Origin: Epiperipatus broadwayi
Lineage: Eukaryota; Onychophora; Udeonychophora; Euonychophora; Peripatidae
Direction: 5' to 3'
DNA: 64,000 nucleotides
Assembly (NCBI GenBank): GCA_028023455.1
Contig: JAQFVV010006472.1
Location: forward strand, 1,055,886 to 1,119,885
Positions 43,755-57,223 of this stretch are shown one piece after another; positions within the stretch are counted from its first letter, which is position 1, and each line of letters begins with the position of its first letter. Position numbers and translations under genes: made by a program. The notes beneath the pieces are model-generated. The model worked only from the letters and a program-made list of their open reading frames with translations, did no database searches and was not told the origin of the DNA.

Positions 43755-45865
43755 TATAACAGTCGGGAATTAGGTGATATATCAGTCTTACCGTATATGC
43801 CGTACGAGGGCGCAACTAGGCCATTCGAACCTAGAAAATTTATAATGTAGACAGATACGAGCTGATAAGATCACGACCGCCAGCCCTAGTCACTAGCTCG
43901 TGAAGTATCAGAGGTTTAAAACATTCATTAAATATATCTCTTTTAATAAAGAATAATAAAAATAATCACTAGATCACTGTCAGTATTAATAACACAAAAA
44001 AGATTTTATTTACTTATATAATTAATAATGCACAAACTAAAAAAAAAATAATTTTTATAACAAAAGAAGAAAGTCTTTTATTCTGGTTCATTAGTTATTA
44101 TTTTATTTGTTTTTAACTTTTATTTTTAATCTTAGAAATGTTGAGTATAGATGAGCTACCCAGACCATGCACCTAAAAGACTTTCAAACATTTTGACCCC
44201 GAGCTAAAAGTCCGCAGCCACACCAATGTTCGCTTCCAGATATATATTAGCAACCAATGCAATATGAACATGTTAGCGTAGAATCACGCTGACAGGAATG
44301 TGCATCTGAACAGCGTGATATTATTGGAGAAAACATGAGCTTCAACCAGTATGGGAATGTGCTTCTATCTGGCGAAGGAATCATGTATGTAATAATAAGA
44401 GAAAAATGCTGCGTATCGATGAGAGAGCGGTCTTATCTTGCCGACTTATCTTCTCAATCCATAGAACAGGAATGGGTCAATGGCACAGGAAATATGTCTG
44501 CGTCCATTTCAAAGATATGACTACCTCTCTTTGGGGTCATGAATTCAGTTGGACTCGTCGCCCTAGGTGCTAACACACTTCACATTACATTGATATAAAC
44601 ATCTATATATCTCTCCACCAGCACTGACACAACTATAAAACAAATAGTCCGAAATCAAAACCCCTTTAAACTAACATATATTTAAACTATCTAGCAGCCA
44701 TCTGTACTCAACTAACATTTAAATCATTTATTAATTTAATAAAAATAAAATATTTAGTTTACAGTTTTAAACACATTTTAACATGACATTATATTTAACT
44801 TATTTTCTTTGCACAAATACTATTTTTAACCTATTTTAAAATTTAATAATGCACAAATAACGATGTGTTTTCTATCTTTAAATTCATTTGCAATAAGCAA
44901 ACCCTGCCCTATTACAAACAGATCTTATTAAACATGAATAATAATAAAAAAACAATAGATATATTTTAAGAGATTACATTAACTTTTGATCAGAGTTTAA
45001 AATGGCAAAGTTTATAAAAGATAAAGTTCAGGTTTGTTCAGGAAAGAAAGTTTATAGTTCATTTTTAGAAACAAATAAAGTTCGAAGATCTTAAATTTAA
45101 GAGTTTATATTTCATATTTCAATTATTTATAAATTATACTTTCCTTTGTCCGAGCTCGTTCCTTTGTGACAAAGATCTATGAAGACTTGTGAAGATTTCT
45201 GAAGACGGGATCCATGGTTCGATTTTGGGATCTGTGGAGATGAAAGCTGCCTTTGGCCAGCCGCACCGAAGGAAGCACGATGAAACAGATTACATTTTTT
45301 TTGTAACAGTGACAATATTTATTTTAATTTTTCAGCAACAACGAAATGAATTCAAAATTCTAATTCTCTCTCTAATTAATTATTGTTTTGGATTTTCTTT
45401 TTATAGTCCTCAGGTACCTTATCTCTGGAATGCAGGATTCATCAAACATATTTCATGTCTGTATTTTATTGGGTTTGTGTCCAAGGTAAGATTTTGGGTT
45501 TTCCACTGAGGTCTGTGTCTATCTCTGGGCGGGAACTCTTATCTATTTCGTAATCATTTTTTTAATTGTCATTTTGCCTTAAGGATCCGTTTGTAATTTT
45601 TTATATTTAAAATTAAAAAATCTTCGCTATTATTAAAAAGGTTTTTATTTTATACTTTATTTAAAGATTAGAATCTTTGTTTCGATTCTATAATTTTTTT
45701 TTAAGCTTATTTTAATATTTAAATCAAACATTAATAAATTATAATTCGTTATTTGTGCATTTTGAACGTGTGTGTTTTTAATTCAGTATTAGATATTTAC
45801 AAAACATTACATATTAGAATTTAAATGTAACGCATATACATATATATATATATATATATCCTGTT

Positions 45866-45868
<3 letters not shown>
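43755..45868 (+). mobile_element. Candidate solo LTR or terminal-inverted-repeat element
   Basis: Starts TATAACAG and ends CTGTTACA (inverted match at seven of eight), with (AT)n outside the right end and close to the left. The 2.1 kb is GC-richer than its surroundings in patches and shares the start T-R-T-R-ACAGTC with 9436. No protein motif in its frames (44335-44520, 45189-45509). A (AT)n run just inside the right end makes that boundary uncertain. Confidence 0.4.
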
Positions 45869-45902
<34 letters not shown>

Positions 45903-45990
45903 AAAATGAAATATAGTTAATATGATTATAATTTTTTTAAAAATATATATAAAATTGTATTTATTAAATTATTAAAATGTATTCCTGTAG

Positions 45991-47539
45991 CCTTTGATTC
46001 GGTCCGGATAAACACCCTCTTGGATATTTTCACTGAATATGACATTTTGGGTGCAATTGTTCAGATGGTCAGCAATCTGCTCAACAACAGAAAGATTTTT
46101 CTCTCTCTTGGTGGAAAGATCTCACCAGGTTTCAATCCATACAAGTCGATCCCTCAAGGATCTCCTCTCAGTGCCCTATTCTTTGTGGCATACATCAACC
46201 CTCTTCTGATGGATATGGAAAAAACTTACCAGTATTTGTTTCCTCTCTCAACAAAAATCTCAATGTATTTGCATACATAGATGACATCATGGTCATGCTT
46301 CCCACCATCAAATACCTTCCCCATCTCATGAACATCTTAAACAGAAATGCAATGAAACTAGGCTTATAAATAAACTATAACATATCATCCATCTGGAAGA
46401 TAATGTCTGGCAAACAAATTAAGTTGCCCTTCTCTGCAAAACCCCAAAGATATCTAGGTTTCCCAATTTTCAAACTTCCAACCACAATAGCAAGAGAGAT
46501 TCAAGAAGACATCCTTCAATTAACTGAAGCTATCACCACTTCACTCTCTAGGGTCTACCTCTCACTATATGGAAAGATAGGCATCCTCAACATGATTGTT
46601 ATGCCAAAAATCTCATATTATCTTCCATTCAGTAAAATTTCAAAATGGTTTCAAAACAAAATTAACCAATTATGCATCAAACTTCTTTGGAGAGGAAGAC
46701 AGTGATTATTGGGCATCCAATAGCCATGCAGGTACAATGGCCTGTCATTCCACTCAATACAGGCAATCATATTACAAAAAAACCACAATACTCTGCATAA
46801 TCTTATCCACTCATTTGGATACTCCAACATTGTTGGAAAAATTGTACTGACTGATCATCCATTGCCTTTTATTAAGTCATGGATATCATCACTAGTAGAA
46901 CACTTAAAACTATATAAGCCAATCATGCCCACTAACCTTGACTGAAAAATCACTCTATGGAAAGTGTACAGCCTAATCAACTCTAATCAACAGCCCATTA
47001 AAAACAGTCTAAATGTAACCTACCAAAGGCTAGTTACATACTTCAAAAGATGGAGTCTAGAACCCAAATTCTTTGACTTCATCATTAATATTAATCTTAA
47101 TGAACTTCCCATGAATTGGTTTCTTCATCACTGAAGAAGTCTTTCTAGTATCGACCCAATATGTGGTCTGTGCTCCCATGGAGAAGAAACCATAGAGCAT
47201 ATTATACACCGATGCTCAGGACATAAAATGCTGAAAGATATGATCATCATTAACTCCAACATAAGAACTGACATGATTCTCTCATTTGAAAACACCATTT
47301 GTAATGGAACATTTTCAATAATAAGACTTTCCATCTTTGTCCTTTATGCCATATGGATAGTAAGATGCAAAACACTCATGGAATTACCACACCCACAAGT
47401 CATACCATTGTTTTATCAAATGCTCAAAAATGTCAATAAATATGATCAGCTCCTTGCCTCCAGTAAAGCCTTTGATGACACCTGGACATTAAATTCACTA
47501 CCTTCCTGTTTCTCAACTCCAACCAACTCGGCCTTTTAA
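45991..47539 (+). pseudogene. LINE C: 5'-truncated LINE, RT and C-terminal domain
   Basis: Starts inside RT motif A (VAFDSVRINTLLD), continues with KSIPQGSPLSALFFVAYINPLL (motif B), FAYIDDIMVMLP (catalytic YIDD, about 46274-46285), RYLGFPIFKLP, then the thumb and C-terminal region with a Cys-rich finger reading CGLCSHGEETIEHIIHRC (C-x2-C-x10-H-x3-C, about 47159-47215). The frame is broken several times (46281, 46370, 46705, 46920). The C-terminus ends at 47539. No trinucleotide tail follows. It has the best-preserved C-terminal domain of this LINE family in the window. Confidence 0.82.
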
Positions 47540-47812
47540 ATTAGACAATTTTAAACTTATGCTTATATAAAACACTCTAACCATGAAAAGCAAGTTCTGA
47601 GTATCTCGCGCACTATACAAACTTTCTTTATTATACCCAACCACATAAGTGGTATAACAGTCATGTTCACATAATACATTCTAGACAGACACCAAATAGA
47701 ACATTATTATAATCATGTTACTGGACAATTTTTATTTTCATCAAGATGTAATCATTATACATTTATTAATAAATTATTATTGAAATAAAATGTGTTTCTG
47801 TTATATATATAT
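47540..47812. other. LINE C 3' flank and unassigned DNA
   Basis: Probably 3' UTR of LINE C to about 47640, then AT-rich DNA ending in (TA)n at the start of the hammerhead array. Confidence 0.4.
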
Positions 47813-47952
47813 ATGAAAAAACAAAAAAGCAAGTTAAACTTGCTAACGCTTGTATTTATGATCAATAGATGGCATTTTACCAAAAACACCATCAAAGCAT
47901 GTTTGTTTACATAAACATCAGAGTAAACATTCACTACCTCTTTCGTTAGTTC

Positions 47953-47999
47953 CATCCTCGGATCATGATTTCAAGCTGATTTGCTATCATCAGTGAAGG
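47953..47999 (-). ncRNA. Hammerhead ribozyme, unit 1
   Basis: Core CTGATGA (minus, 47993-47987), stem II AGC-aaatca-GCT, GAAA, stem III ATC-at-GAT, cleavage base C. Stem I CCTTCA/CGAGGA has a mismatch at its first pair and one at its last, so this copy may be weaker than the other two. Confidence 0.75.
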
Positions 48000-48357
48000 A
48001 CAGGAAATAAGAAACTAGATCTAAACACTAAACTCTAAGCATTTATGAAACAATTTCTATTCATCTTGCAAGCATGAATTTTTTAGACATGTAATGTCTT
48101 TAAACTCAGCATAGCAAGCCAGATAGCTATATGGGTCTGATATCAGTTCAGTATCACCACATAGTAGAAGCCTCTGCAATATATATCATTGCAAGAAAAA
48201 CTTCAAAGGTACATTTATGAAAAACAAAAAAGCAAGTTAAACTTGCTAACACTTATATTTATGATCAATAGATGGCATTTTATCAAAAACACCATCAAAG
48301 CGTGTTTATTTACATAAACGTCAGAGTAATCATTCACTACCTCTTTCATTAGTTCCA

Positions 48358-48402
48358 CCCTCAGATCATGATTTCAAGCTGATTTGCTATCATCAGTGAA
48401 GG
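48358..48402 (-). ncRNA. Hammerhead ribozyme, unit 2
   Basis: Same core as unit 1 but stem I CCTTCA/TGAGGG pairs at all six positions (one G-T). All conserved core bases are present. Predicted cleavage is after the C of GATC, so the distance to the unit 1 site equals one unit. Confidence 0.82.
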
Positions 48403-49007
48403 ACAGGAAATAAGAAACTAGATCTAAACACTAAACTCTGAGCGTTTATGAAACAATTTCTATTCAGCTTGCAAGTGTGAATTTTTTAGACATGTAATGT
48501 CTTCAAACTCAGCATAGCAAGCCAGATAGCTATATGGGTCTGATATCAGTTCAGAATCACCACATAGTAGAAGCCTCTGCAATATATATCATTGCAAGAA
48601 AAACTTCAAAGGTACATTTATGAAAAACAAAAAAGCAAGTTAAACTTGCTAATGCTTGTATTTATGATCAATAGATGGCGTTTTACCAAAAGCACCGTCA
48701 GAGCATGTTTGACGGTGTTTTTGGTAAAATACCATCTATTGATCATAAATACAAGCATTAGCAAGTTTAACTTGCTTTTTTGTTTTTCATAAATATACCT
48801 TTGAAGTTTTTCTTGCAATGATAAATATTGCAGAAGCTTCTACTATGTGGTGATACTGAACTGATATCAGACCCATATAGCTATCTGGCTTGCTATGCTG
48901 AGTTTGAAGACATTACGTGTCTAAAAAATTCACACTTGCAAGCTGAATAGAAATTGTTTCATAAATGCTCAGAGTTTAGTGTTTAGATCTAGTTTCTTAT
49001 TTCCTGT

Positions 49008-49052
49008 CCTTCACTGATGATAGCAAATCAGCTTGAAATCATGATCTGAGGG
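49008..49052 (+). ncRNA. Hammerhead ribozyme, inverted unit
   Basis: Stem I CCTTCA (49008-49013) with TGAGGG (49047-49052); core CTGATGA 49014-49020; stem II within 49021-49034; GAAA 49035-49038; short stem III ATC-at-GAT; cleavage base C at 49046. A type I hammerhead with a minimal stem III, the form described for PLEs and retrozymes. Confidence 0.82.
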
Positions 49053-49148
49053 TGGAACTAACGAAAGAGGTAGTGAATGCTTACTCTGACATTTATGTAA
49101 ACAAACACGCTTTGACGGTGTTTTGGTAAAACGCCATCTATTGATCAT

Positions 49149-49530
49149 ATATATATGATATGGGAACTTATTATTTAATTTGATGTCATAAATAGTAGAA
49201 TTGTATGAAACATGTATAATAATTATATTTTTCTTTCTTGTTACCTGAAATCCAATTAAATTGTTATTTGTTAATGAATATGTTAAATTTTATTCTAATC
49301 TCAAGGAGTTCTCTAATTTATTTTAGTTATTTATTTATTTTTTGAATTAAAATAAGATCGGATATGCACAGCCATACATATATGCCACATTAACTTAAAA
49401 TCTGATATCTGATTGCAGTTATTTTCAAAATTACATAGATTATATTAATTAATATTATGATTGTAGTACATTGATGGTAATCCTTGAAGAGAGTTAATTG
49501 TAAAGTCTACCCTTATTTTGAATTCTGATC
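49149..49530. other. Unassigned AT-rich DNA
   Basis: Nothing recognised between the hammerhead array and the GATA satellite. Confidence 0.5.
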
Positions 49531-50040
<510 letters not shown>

Positions 50041-50164
50041 GAGGAAGAAAGAAAGAAAAACATAGTCATTATTTCATTATTTTCAGCATTTATTGATTCA
50101 TTGCTGAATAAAAAAAATTCCAAATTTAATCCATTTTTAAAAAAAACCTTACTCCAGAAAACTA

Positions 50165-50760
50165 TCTTATATCACTTATTAATCTCTCGACTTTCGTAAT
50201 CTATTGGAATCTACTTTAAGGTGTCAAGTGTTCATCTATTATTAACTCTTTCAGCAATAAATGCAGCCCATCTTTTAATAAGTCTCTTAATTTTATTCTA
50301 TGGTTGTCAATAATATCTGATTATTTTGTCAGTCATGTATTTAGTTGAACCCTTATTATTTTTAACATGTCTCTCTAAACTTTGTTATATTACCCGAAAA
50401 TATTGTATTGCTTTTTTGTTGAGTGCTTAAGCCTCAGGCCCATTTGTAAGAAATGGTAAACCATATATTAAAAACCTTCCTTTTCAGACACATAGATATA
50501 TTTTCTTTTACTATTAGTTTACTTCTATGTAAGTACTCCGTTCGTGTTTGATGCTATAGTTAATGTCATCCATTATGTTTTAATCTGTATTAATAATCTA
50601 TTCATAATATTGGTAATTGTTAACTTTCTCTAATTCATGATTATTAATCTTTATTTTCTTCTTCTTTGAAACATCATTCTTTGAACATTATTTTAGATGT
50701 TTTACTATTTCTTTTTACTTCTACATTTTTATTTTTACTAATGACCCTTGTAACATTTCC
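50165..50760 (-). pseudogene. Decayed C-terminal part of an RTE-type LINE
   Basis: Minus-strand fragments in order: VNNYQYYEYIINTD-like (the usual V..FKYLGS.I), IMDDINYSIKHERS, then GLPFLTNGPEA-ALNKKAIQYFRV (the Y[GS].E.W.L.KK block), SLERHVKNN (MERSMLG block), IKRLIKRWAAFIAERVNNR-TLDTLK (KLKWRWAGH.AR..DNRW). Stops and shifts throughout. The block order is characteristic; individual residues are eroded. Confidence 0.55.
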
Positions 50761-52189
50761 TGAAATTCTGAAGCACTACTTACAAAAAAAAATCACATCA
50801 TCTTCTCAATCTAAATATCTTAAATAAGCTTTATTTATTTTTGTTCCCTTAACCTCTAATAGCTGTAATTTCAATTATCTACAATTCCAACAACAACAAA
50901 AAATAAAATATTGAGTACAAAGTAAAAAAAAAATTAGAAACAAAATACAAATTTAAAGTTTCTACATTTTAATTTTTATTTCATAGAGCATTTACATTAG
51001 TATACAAATCTAAATATATTTGAGTGTAAAAAATGCATATTACTTATGATTTACTAAATTTTGGTATTCACACTAAAATGTGAAAGATGTTGCAGATATG
51101 GAGTACTACTGTGCGTATATTTGTGTATATATATTAAAGCTAAGATGTGAACATATATTTTGGAATTCATAAAGGTATACATTTGCTTTTGCTTGTTCAA
51201 ATTAACATTATACTAAAATTTTGATTGGATTGCACCACCTGTTATTTGGTGGACCATGTACATTCAAAGGTGTTGCAGCAATGTCTGCCTAAATATGTGA
51301 GTGTGCATGAGAGAATATGCATACTAGTACATATGTAAAAAATTTAAAAGCTGAAAATTTATATTCTAAGATCAATTTATACTATCACAAAAACTTATCT
51401 GATTGCTAAGGATCTTATAATAGTCTAACATCTGTAATTTTCTCATGATATATTCCTTCAATAACTCAGCAAAAACGTTTAAAAGTAATCAGACATTAAC
51501 ATTAATTAGCATGAGTTATTAAAAATACAGAAGCAACATAATTTATTAGATTTTATCAAAAAATATTTTATTCATGTATTAATACCTGAAAATTTTTTAT
51601 ATACTTTAATTCAAACATTTACATTGGAAACATCCGATGCAATATAAAAATTACAATTAATTTTTTATTGTATAAAACTGTAATTAAAAAAAATTTCATA
51701 AAAATAAAAGTATATTGAAGCTACAATGTGATCTGATATGTAGATGAAAGTTTTAATAATATTTATTTTAAAAAAGTAGACGGGTGGGGATTATAATTCC
51801 CAATGTTCATCAAATACATAAAAAAAATATTATGATGACTTGCAACTTAATGATATAAAAAAATTCATAAAATCATAAAGTTTATAATAAAATTCCACAT
51901 ATTATGATAGTCAAATAAATTTTAATAAAAAGGTGCTATTTTCCAAATAATTAATGTTTTCATAATATTATAGATCCTTCAGACCGACAGTGTATAAATA
52001 TTGAATATATTACATAAAATTATGAAATGTTTAAATTTGATATCATCTTTATGCAAAATCTTAAGGATCATCTTTAAAAAAATCTTGATTAATTATTAAG
52101 ATAATTAAATCTATTATTACTCTTGACCAAACTATGACTCTTTTTTAATCATTACTAACAAAGATTTTTTAAAATAATCAATTTATAAG
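50761..52189. other. AT-rich DNA without recognised features
   Basis: May contain further eroded RTE sequence at its left edge (50640-50900). No open frame or repeat of note. Confidence 0.45.
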
Positions 52190-52990
52190 TTACTTTTATA
52201 AAGGACTTGAACTCAGACTTTCAAGGTCTCTACAGCTATCCACTCCATCTTATACAACTAATACACATGACCACATACATGTGAAAAACCAGCAGTCATC
52301 AGTTGGTCCAGATCATCATCTCTCACACACATATATAATCAGTGCTCACTTTATATTAAGATAGCAAATCTTCAAACTTTAATGGACAGGCTGCAATCTT
52401 AACCATCCTCTAACTCTTCAGCCATCCATATAATTGTACATTTGATGATGGAAATTCTCAAAGCCCTTGCTGATGCTAATGTTATTGTCATACCTATATT
52501 GATCTTAAATCACTCTGATCCTTCATATGTAGAATCTTAATATGTCCATTTTCAATACATAGAAGAGGGATGGGCAGAACACAGGCTGAATATGTAATAT
52601 TTAATGCAAGTATATTGTGTATACTGAAGTTAATGTAGTGACTTTAGGTCAATATGGATATGACAATAATATGAGCATCAACAAAGACTTTCAGCATTCC
52701 ATCATCAGTTTTTCAATGATATGAATGACTGAAGTGTTGGTGGGTGGAGAAGATTGAAGTCTGACTATTAAAGTTTGATGAGTTGCTATATAAATATAAA
52801 ATGAGCACTGATAATATATAGGTGGTGGGGGAAATGATCTGGACCAACTGATGAGTGCTGTTTAGCATAAAATACATATATTAGAGATGACATATTTTTC
52901 ACATGTATATGGTCATATGTATCAGTTGTATAAGATGGAATGAATAACTGTGGGGAGCTTGAAATTCTGAGTTCAAGTCTCTTATAAAAT
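52190..52990. mobile_element. ~800-bp imperfect palindrome (fold-back element) with tRNA-like ends
   Basis: The two halves are inverted copies along nearly their whole length, centred near 52590, with clear but diverged matching: CACTCCATCTTATACAACT at 52240 against AGTTGTATAAGATGGAATG near 52928, ATCAGTTGGTCCAGATC against GATCTGGACCAACTGAT, and TCAGTGCTCA against TGAGCACTGA. The outer parts contain a B-box-like GAGTTCAAGTCTC. The right half has CTGATGA-GTGCT-gttt-AGCAT-AAAA, a hammerhead-like arrangement with the same G-to-A core change as at 35959. The left half has lost this part. No coding capacity seen. Confidence 0.65.
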
Positions 52991-55900
52991 TACAATAAGT
53001 TCAATGTAGACAATATATTTGTATTAAATATTACAAATTATAATTTATAACTTACCCTCACATAATTATATGTACAATTTCATCACTGTTGATAATTACA
53101 TTGCAATAGATATGAACAAACAAGCATGTTCTTAATGACTTTAATCTCATTATACCATGTATAATAACTTATCAAAGCTGAAGATTTTACAAATAATATT
53201 TTATACAAGTTAAAACAAATAAAACTCAAAACTATCATAAAATGTAAAAAAAAATAGATATTCATTTTTATGAATAAACATCATTTCTTTAAGTTGCCAA
53301 ATAAAATTAGACTGCTAATCTATTTTTAAAAATATTAAATATTTAATGATTTAAACCTTTAATATTATGACATGTGGTTAATACATCCAATTAATACACC
53401 TCAAAACCAATGGTTTAAATTTATATCATGAAAAAGTGTAAGTATTAAATAGTTTGTTCAGATATACCCCATTGCACCATCCAATTAATGAAGTATTTAG
53501 CTAGCGTATGCTAGAGAGTAAAATTTTATATAATAATATGAGTGGCTAAATAAGTGTTGATATGCTGACTTGTAAAAATAAAAAATCTACTTCATTTACA
53601 AAATGTCTGTCTAAATCTTTACAAGACAGAAATTACTAGATCAATTTTGATGTTTTTTTTCCTGTATAGCAACAAACTTTAGAAAAGACTGAGACTATTT
53701 AATTTTAAGATCTTATCAAGATTAACAAATCTAGAGCAAACAAAACTGGCATATATTACTTTGCACTTCAATAATATGACCATATTTATTAACTAACATA
53801 CGCTTTATTTTGCATGAAATCAACCAATCCTGATTATTTTTAAACTTTACTGGTTTTTACTACGTACTTTCCAGGTAATTGAATTTGCTTATATATATTC
53901 ATCTTACTTATTTTTGGAATAAATTAATATAAGTCAATTTTTCATTTTCTTTTAAAAATAAATAAGTAAATATTCCTTTTGCAAACTCGTAAAAAAATAT
54001 CTTTTTTAATAAATATTTAAATGTTATTAGTTGAGTTGTAGAAGTGAATCCTCTTAGGCCTAAGTTTTCACATTAACAATTAATATCAATTATTATTAAA
54101 CATCATCGACTTTGCTCAATTAGAATCTGAGATAACTGCCATTTACTCTTTCTTTTTTTTCTTTTTGGAATAAATTAATGCAAGTAATTTATAACTTGAA
54201 TTTAAATTTTCTTTACATTTAAATATTTTTATAAGAAATAAATAAATACAATTCATCCAAGTATCTGAAACTTATAATTTTTAACACAGAAAGCAATTTT
54301 CTACATGATTAGCTAATACTAATTACTCTTAAGGCAATCATCTTTAAATAAATCAGTACATGCTTTCTATATATATTTAATATATAGCATACTTTTCAGA
54401 GAATGTTTTATATTATTTAACCTCTCATTTTGCCATGCCTCATGTTGTATATCAGATTTTTACAAACTGTATTCTTAACATAGGCAATCAAGACTAAGTA
54501 TTCTTAAACTTTTTTAACTTTTGTCATATATTTCCTAAGTAATTTAATTTTTTGTTCTTATTTTTAACTTACTTTTTTTAATAAATTGTTGTGGCTTATT
54601 TGCAAATTGGATTTAATTTTTTTTCATGTCATTTTTTTAATTCTTTCTGAAATTCTGATGTTATATTGAGTTGGCACTGCAATGGGATTCAGGGTGTTTC
54701 ATTTTCAATTATCATTCATTTTATTGCAAAACCTGGAACTAAAATGGTTTTTGATTGACATTAGTTCTAACTAAAATACTTAAATATCAGCTTTGTTCAG
54801 TTAAATATCACTTCAAAATGATAAAAGGTGGTGGCATTATAGAAAATTATTCACTGTGCATATATAACTTTCTTTTTTTAAAGAAATAATTTCAGTTTTT
54901 AGAGATTAAAAAATGCAACTTTGCATATAAATTATTTAGTTGTTTTTAATTTTGCAAAATTAAATATTTGTTTCTCAGTAAGTATATGATGCATTCATTT
55001 ATTTAGTTTTTATTTAAAAATATTTGAGTTTTAAACAGAATATAAGCAGTTAAAATGAAAATGAAAAACTTATTATTAAATAAGAAATGTCTACTGTTAA
55101 AATAACACCAACTTCACTATTATTATTTTTATTTTTGTAATTACAAATGGAATTTTGATATTTTAAAAAATATTTTTATTTTTGGAACTATTTTTTTTTT
55201 AAAAAATTCACTTTATTGATAAAAAATTTTAACAATACTTTTTGTTTTAAACTTTAAAATTTTAATCCCTTGCCCCACCCAAAATATAAAGATTTAATGA
55301 TAAATAAATTATTCATTATAAATAAAGCAGCAAAAAAGTGATGCTTCATTAAAATGGGGGAAATGACTACTTGTAAAGTTAAAAAAATAAAACTTATGTA
55401 ACATATGAAACATATCATTTTTAAAACAAAACTTGAAAATATTATTAACTTTTCAACCATACACTTTGAAACAAATTTAGTAACTATTTTTATGCTTTTT
55501 ATTTCAAATGATTTAAACTTTATTCTTCATTTAATTTTTACATTACTTAAATTTGAGTTTACAAATGAAAAATAGTTTTAAAGTAATACAATAAATCTGT
55601 GAATTATGCTGTATCATTATAAATGACTTCAATTATATGATATCTTTAAAAAATGTAAAAAAATAAATAAAAATAAAAAATTTGTAAATTTAATAAATTT
55701 TATGATAAGCAAGCAGCCATTTTTGTCTTTAAATACTATACATGATCATATTTAAAAAGGAAAAATTAAAATATGTAAATAAATTTTTCAGTGTGCTAGT
55801 AGCCATTTTTCTATCTCAATGAATCACACATAATCATGTCTGTTAATAAAATTCCTTTGGATTATATTGAAAGCCATACATTTTATTCTTCACATCACAT

Positions 55901-57058
55901 GATCACCATTTCTTACTTTTTTTATTATTTTAAATTTAATGTGCAATATTTATTGTAATAAAGAGTTTTCTAAGTATAATAATAAAAGTTTTACAAATTT
56001 AAGAACATACTAAAAGTTTAAACTGACTTAAGAACATCAGAATAATTAGAGAGATTGTAATATATTGAAAATGAGACTATTGTTACATTTCTGTAAGAGA
56101 AAAAGCTTATTTTAAAAAAATATTATATAAGGTATATTTAATTGTGAAGAAAGACAGATATTTTGCTATTCATTTTATTTAAAAAATACAAATGAATGAA
56201 TGATTAAACACACATTCAATAAAATATTTGTAAAGATTTTCCCTCAATTTATTAATAATAATTATTACTATTTAAAAATTTGTTAATAACAATTATTATT
56301 ATTTAAAAATTTGTTTATATTATAATCTTAATTTATATATGTATATCATACATATAAAAAGGATCTGTGTTTTATGAGTATATGTGTTGACTTTACATTT
56401 GTAGTTCAATAAACAATATGTATTTTAATCAAAGTTTATCAACAAAATATTAGCTATTATATGAGATATACAATGTTTGCAAAGGATTTGGAACAAAATA
56501 TAGTGGATATCATGATTCCACTGTATGTCACCTTTGGAAATTAAAAAAAGTAATGAACAAATTAATCAATCAAATGAAAAAAATAGTTTCTAAACTTATT
56601 GGTAATGAAATCAAATTTTAATGAAATAATATTATTCTTAACAAAGTTTTCATCATAAAAAGAACTTGATAAAGATTATAATTAAGCACTCAAATTATTT
56701 TTTACAATATTAAAATTTCACATGTAATTGCAAAAACATTCAAAACCTAATAATAACATGAATGTTTCATATTTTAATAATAGATTTATGTTTGCCAGAA
56801 CTGATTATGTTTCTTCTATTAAAAAAACAATAACAAATATTTTCAAATAAAAACTAAATGAATGCATCACTTATCTACTGAAATAAAAATTCTAAAATTA
56901 ATTTTATAAAAATAATTCACAATAGCCATAGTACTTTCCTGTTCTTTTATAAATTTTCAATCAAATAATTTTCTGCCAAAAATAAATATATCCAAATAAA
57001 AGCTGAATGAATATATCACTTATTTATTGAAAAATAAATACTTGATTAAATTTTACAA
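52991..57058. other. 4 kb of AT-rich DNA without recognised features
   Basis: No open frame above about 70 codons and no repeat that I can relate to the other elements. It may be old, unrecognisable repeat or plain intergenic or intronic DNA. Confidence 0.45.

Positions 57059-57223
<165 letters not shown>

Larger units (their letters stand above)
47813..49148 (-). mobile_element. Tandem array of ~404-bp units with hammerhead ribozymes and an inverted end copy (retrozyme-like or PLE terminal repeats)
   Basis: Unit starts at 47813, 48217 and 48620 are 404 and 403 bases apart. The third unit stops near 48706, where the sequence turns around; 48712-49148 is a full unit (plus a little more) in inverted orientation. 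Every full unit contains one hammerhead motif. The units carry no long frame. Both ends lie in (AT)n. The sense strand is minus for the two direct units and plus for the inverted one. The head-to-tail units with ribozymes that would release 403-404-nt RNAs are the hallmark of metazoan retrozymes, which depend on PLEs for movement. Confidence 0.8.

Noticed and set aside
47755-48818. Several 66-codon frames repeated on both strands
   Set aside because: They are repeats of the ~404-bp unit read in one frame; none spans the unit or has a motif.
47813-49148. CRISPR array, because of regular spaced repeats
   Set aside because: Whole ~404-bp units repeat with no short repeat/variable spacer pattern, the genome is eukaryotic, and each unit holds a hammerhead.
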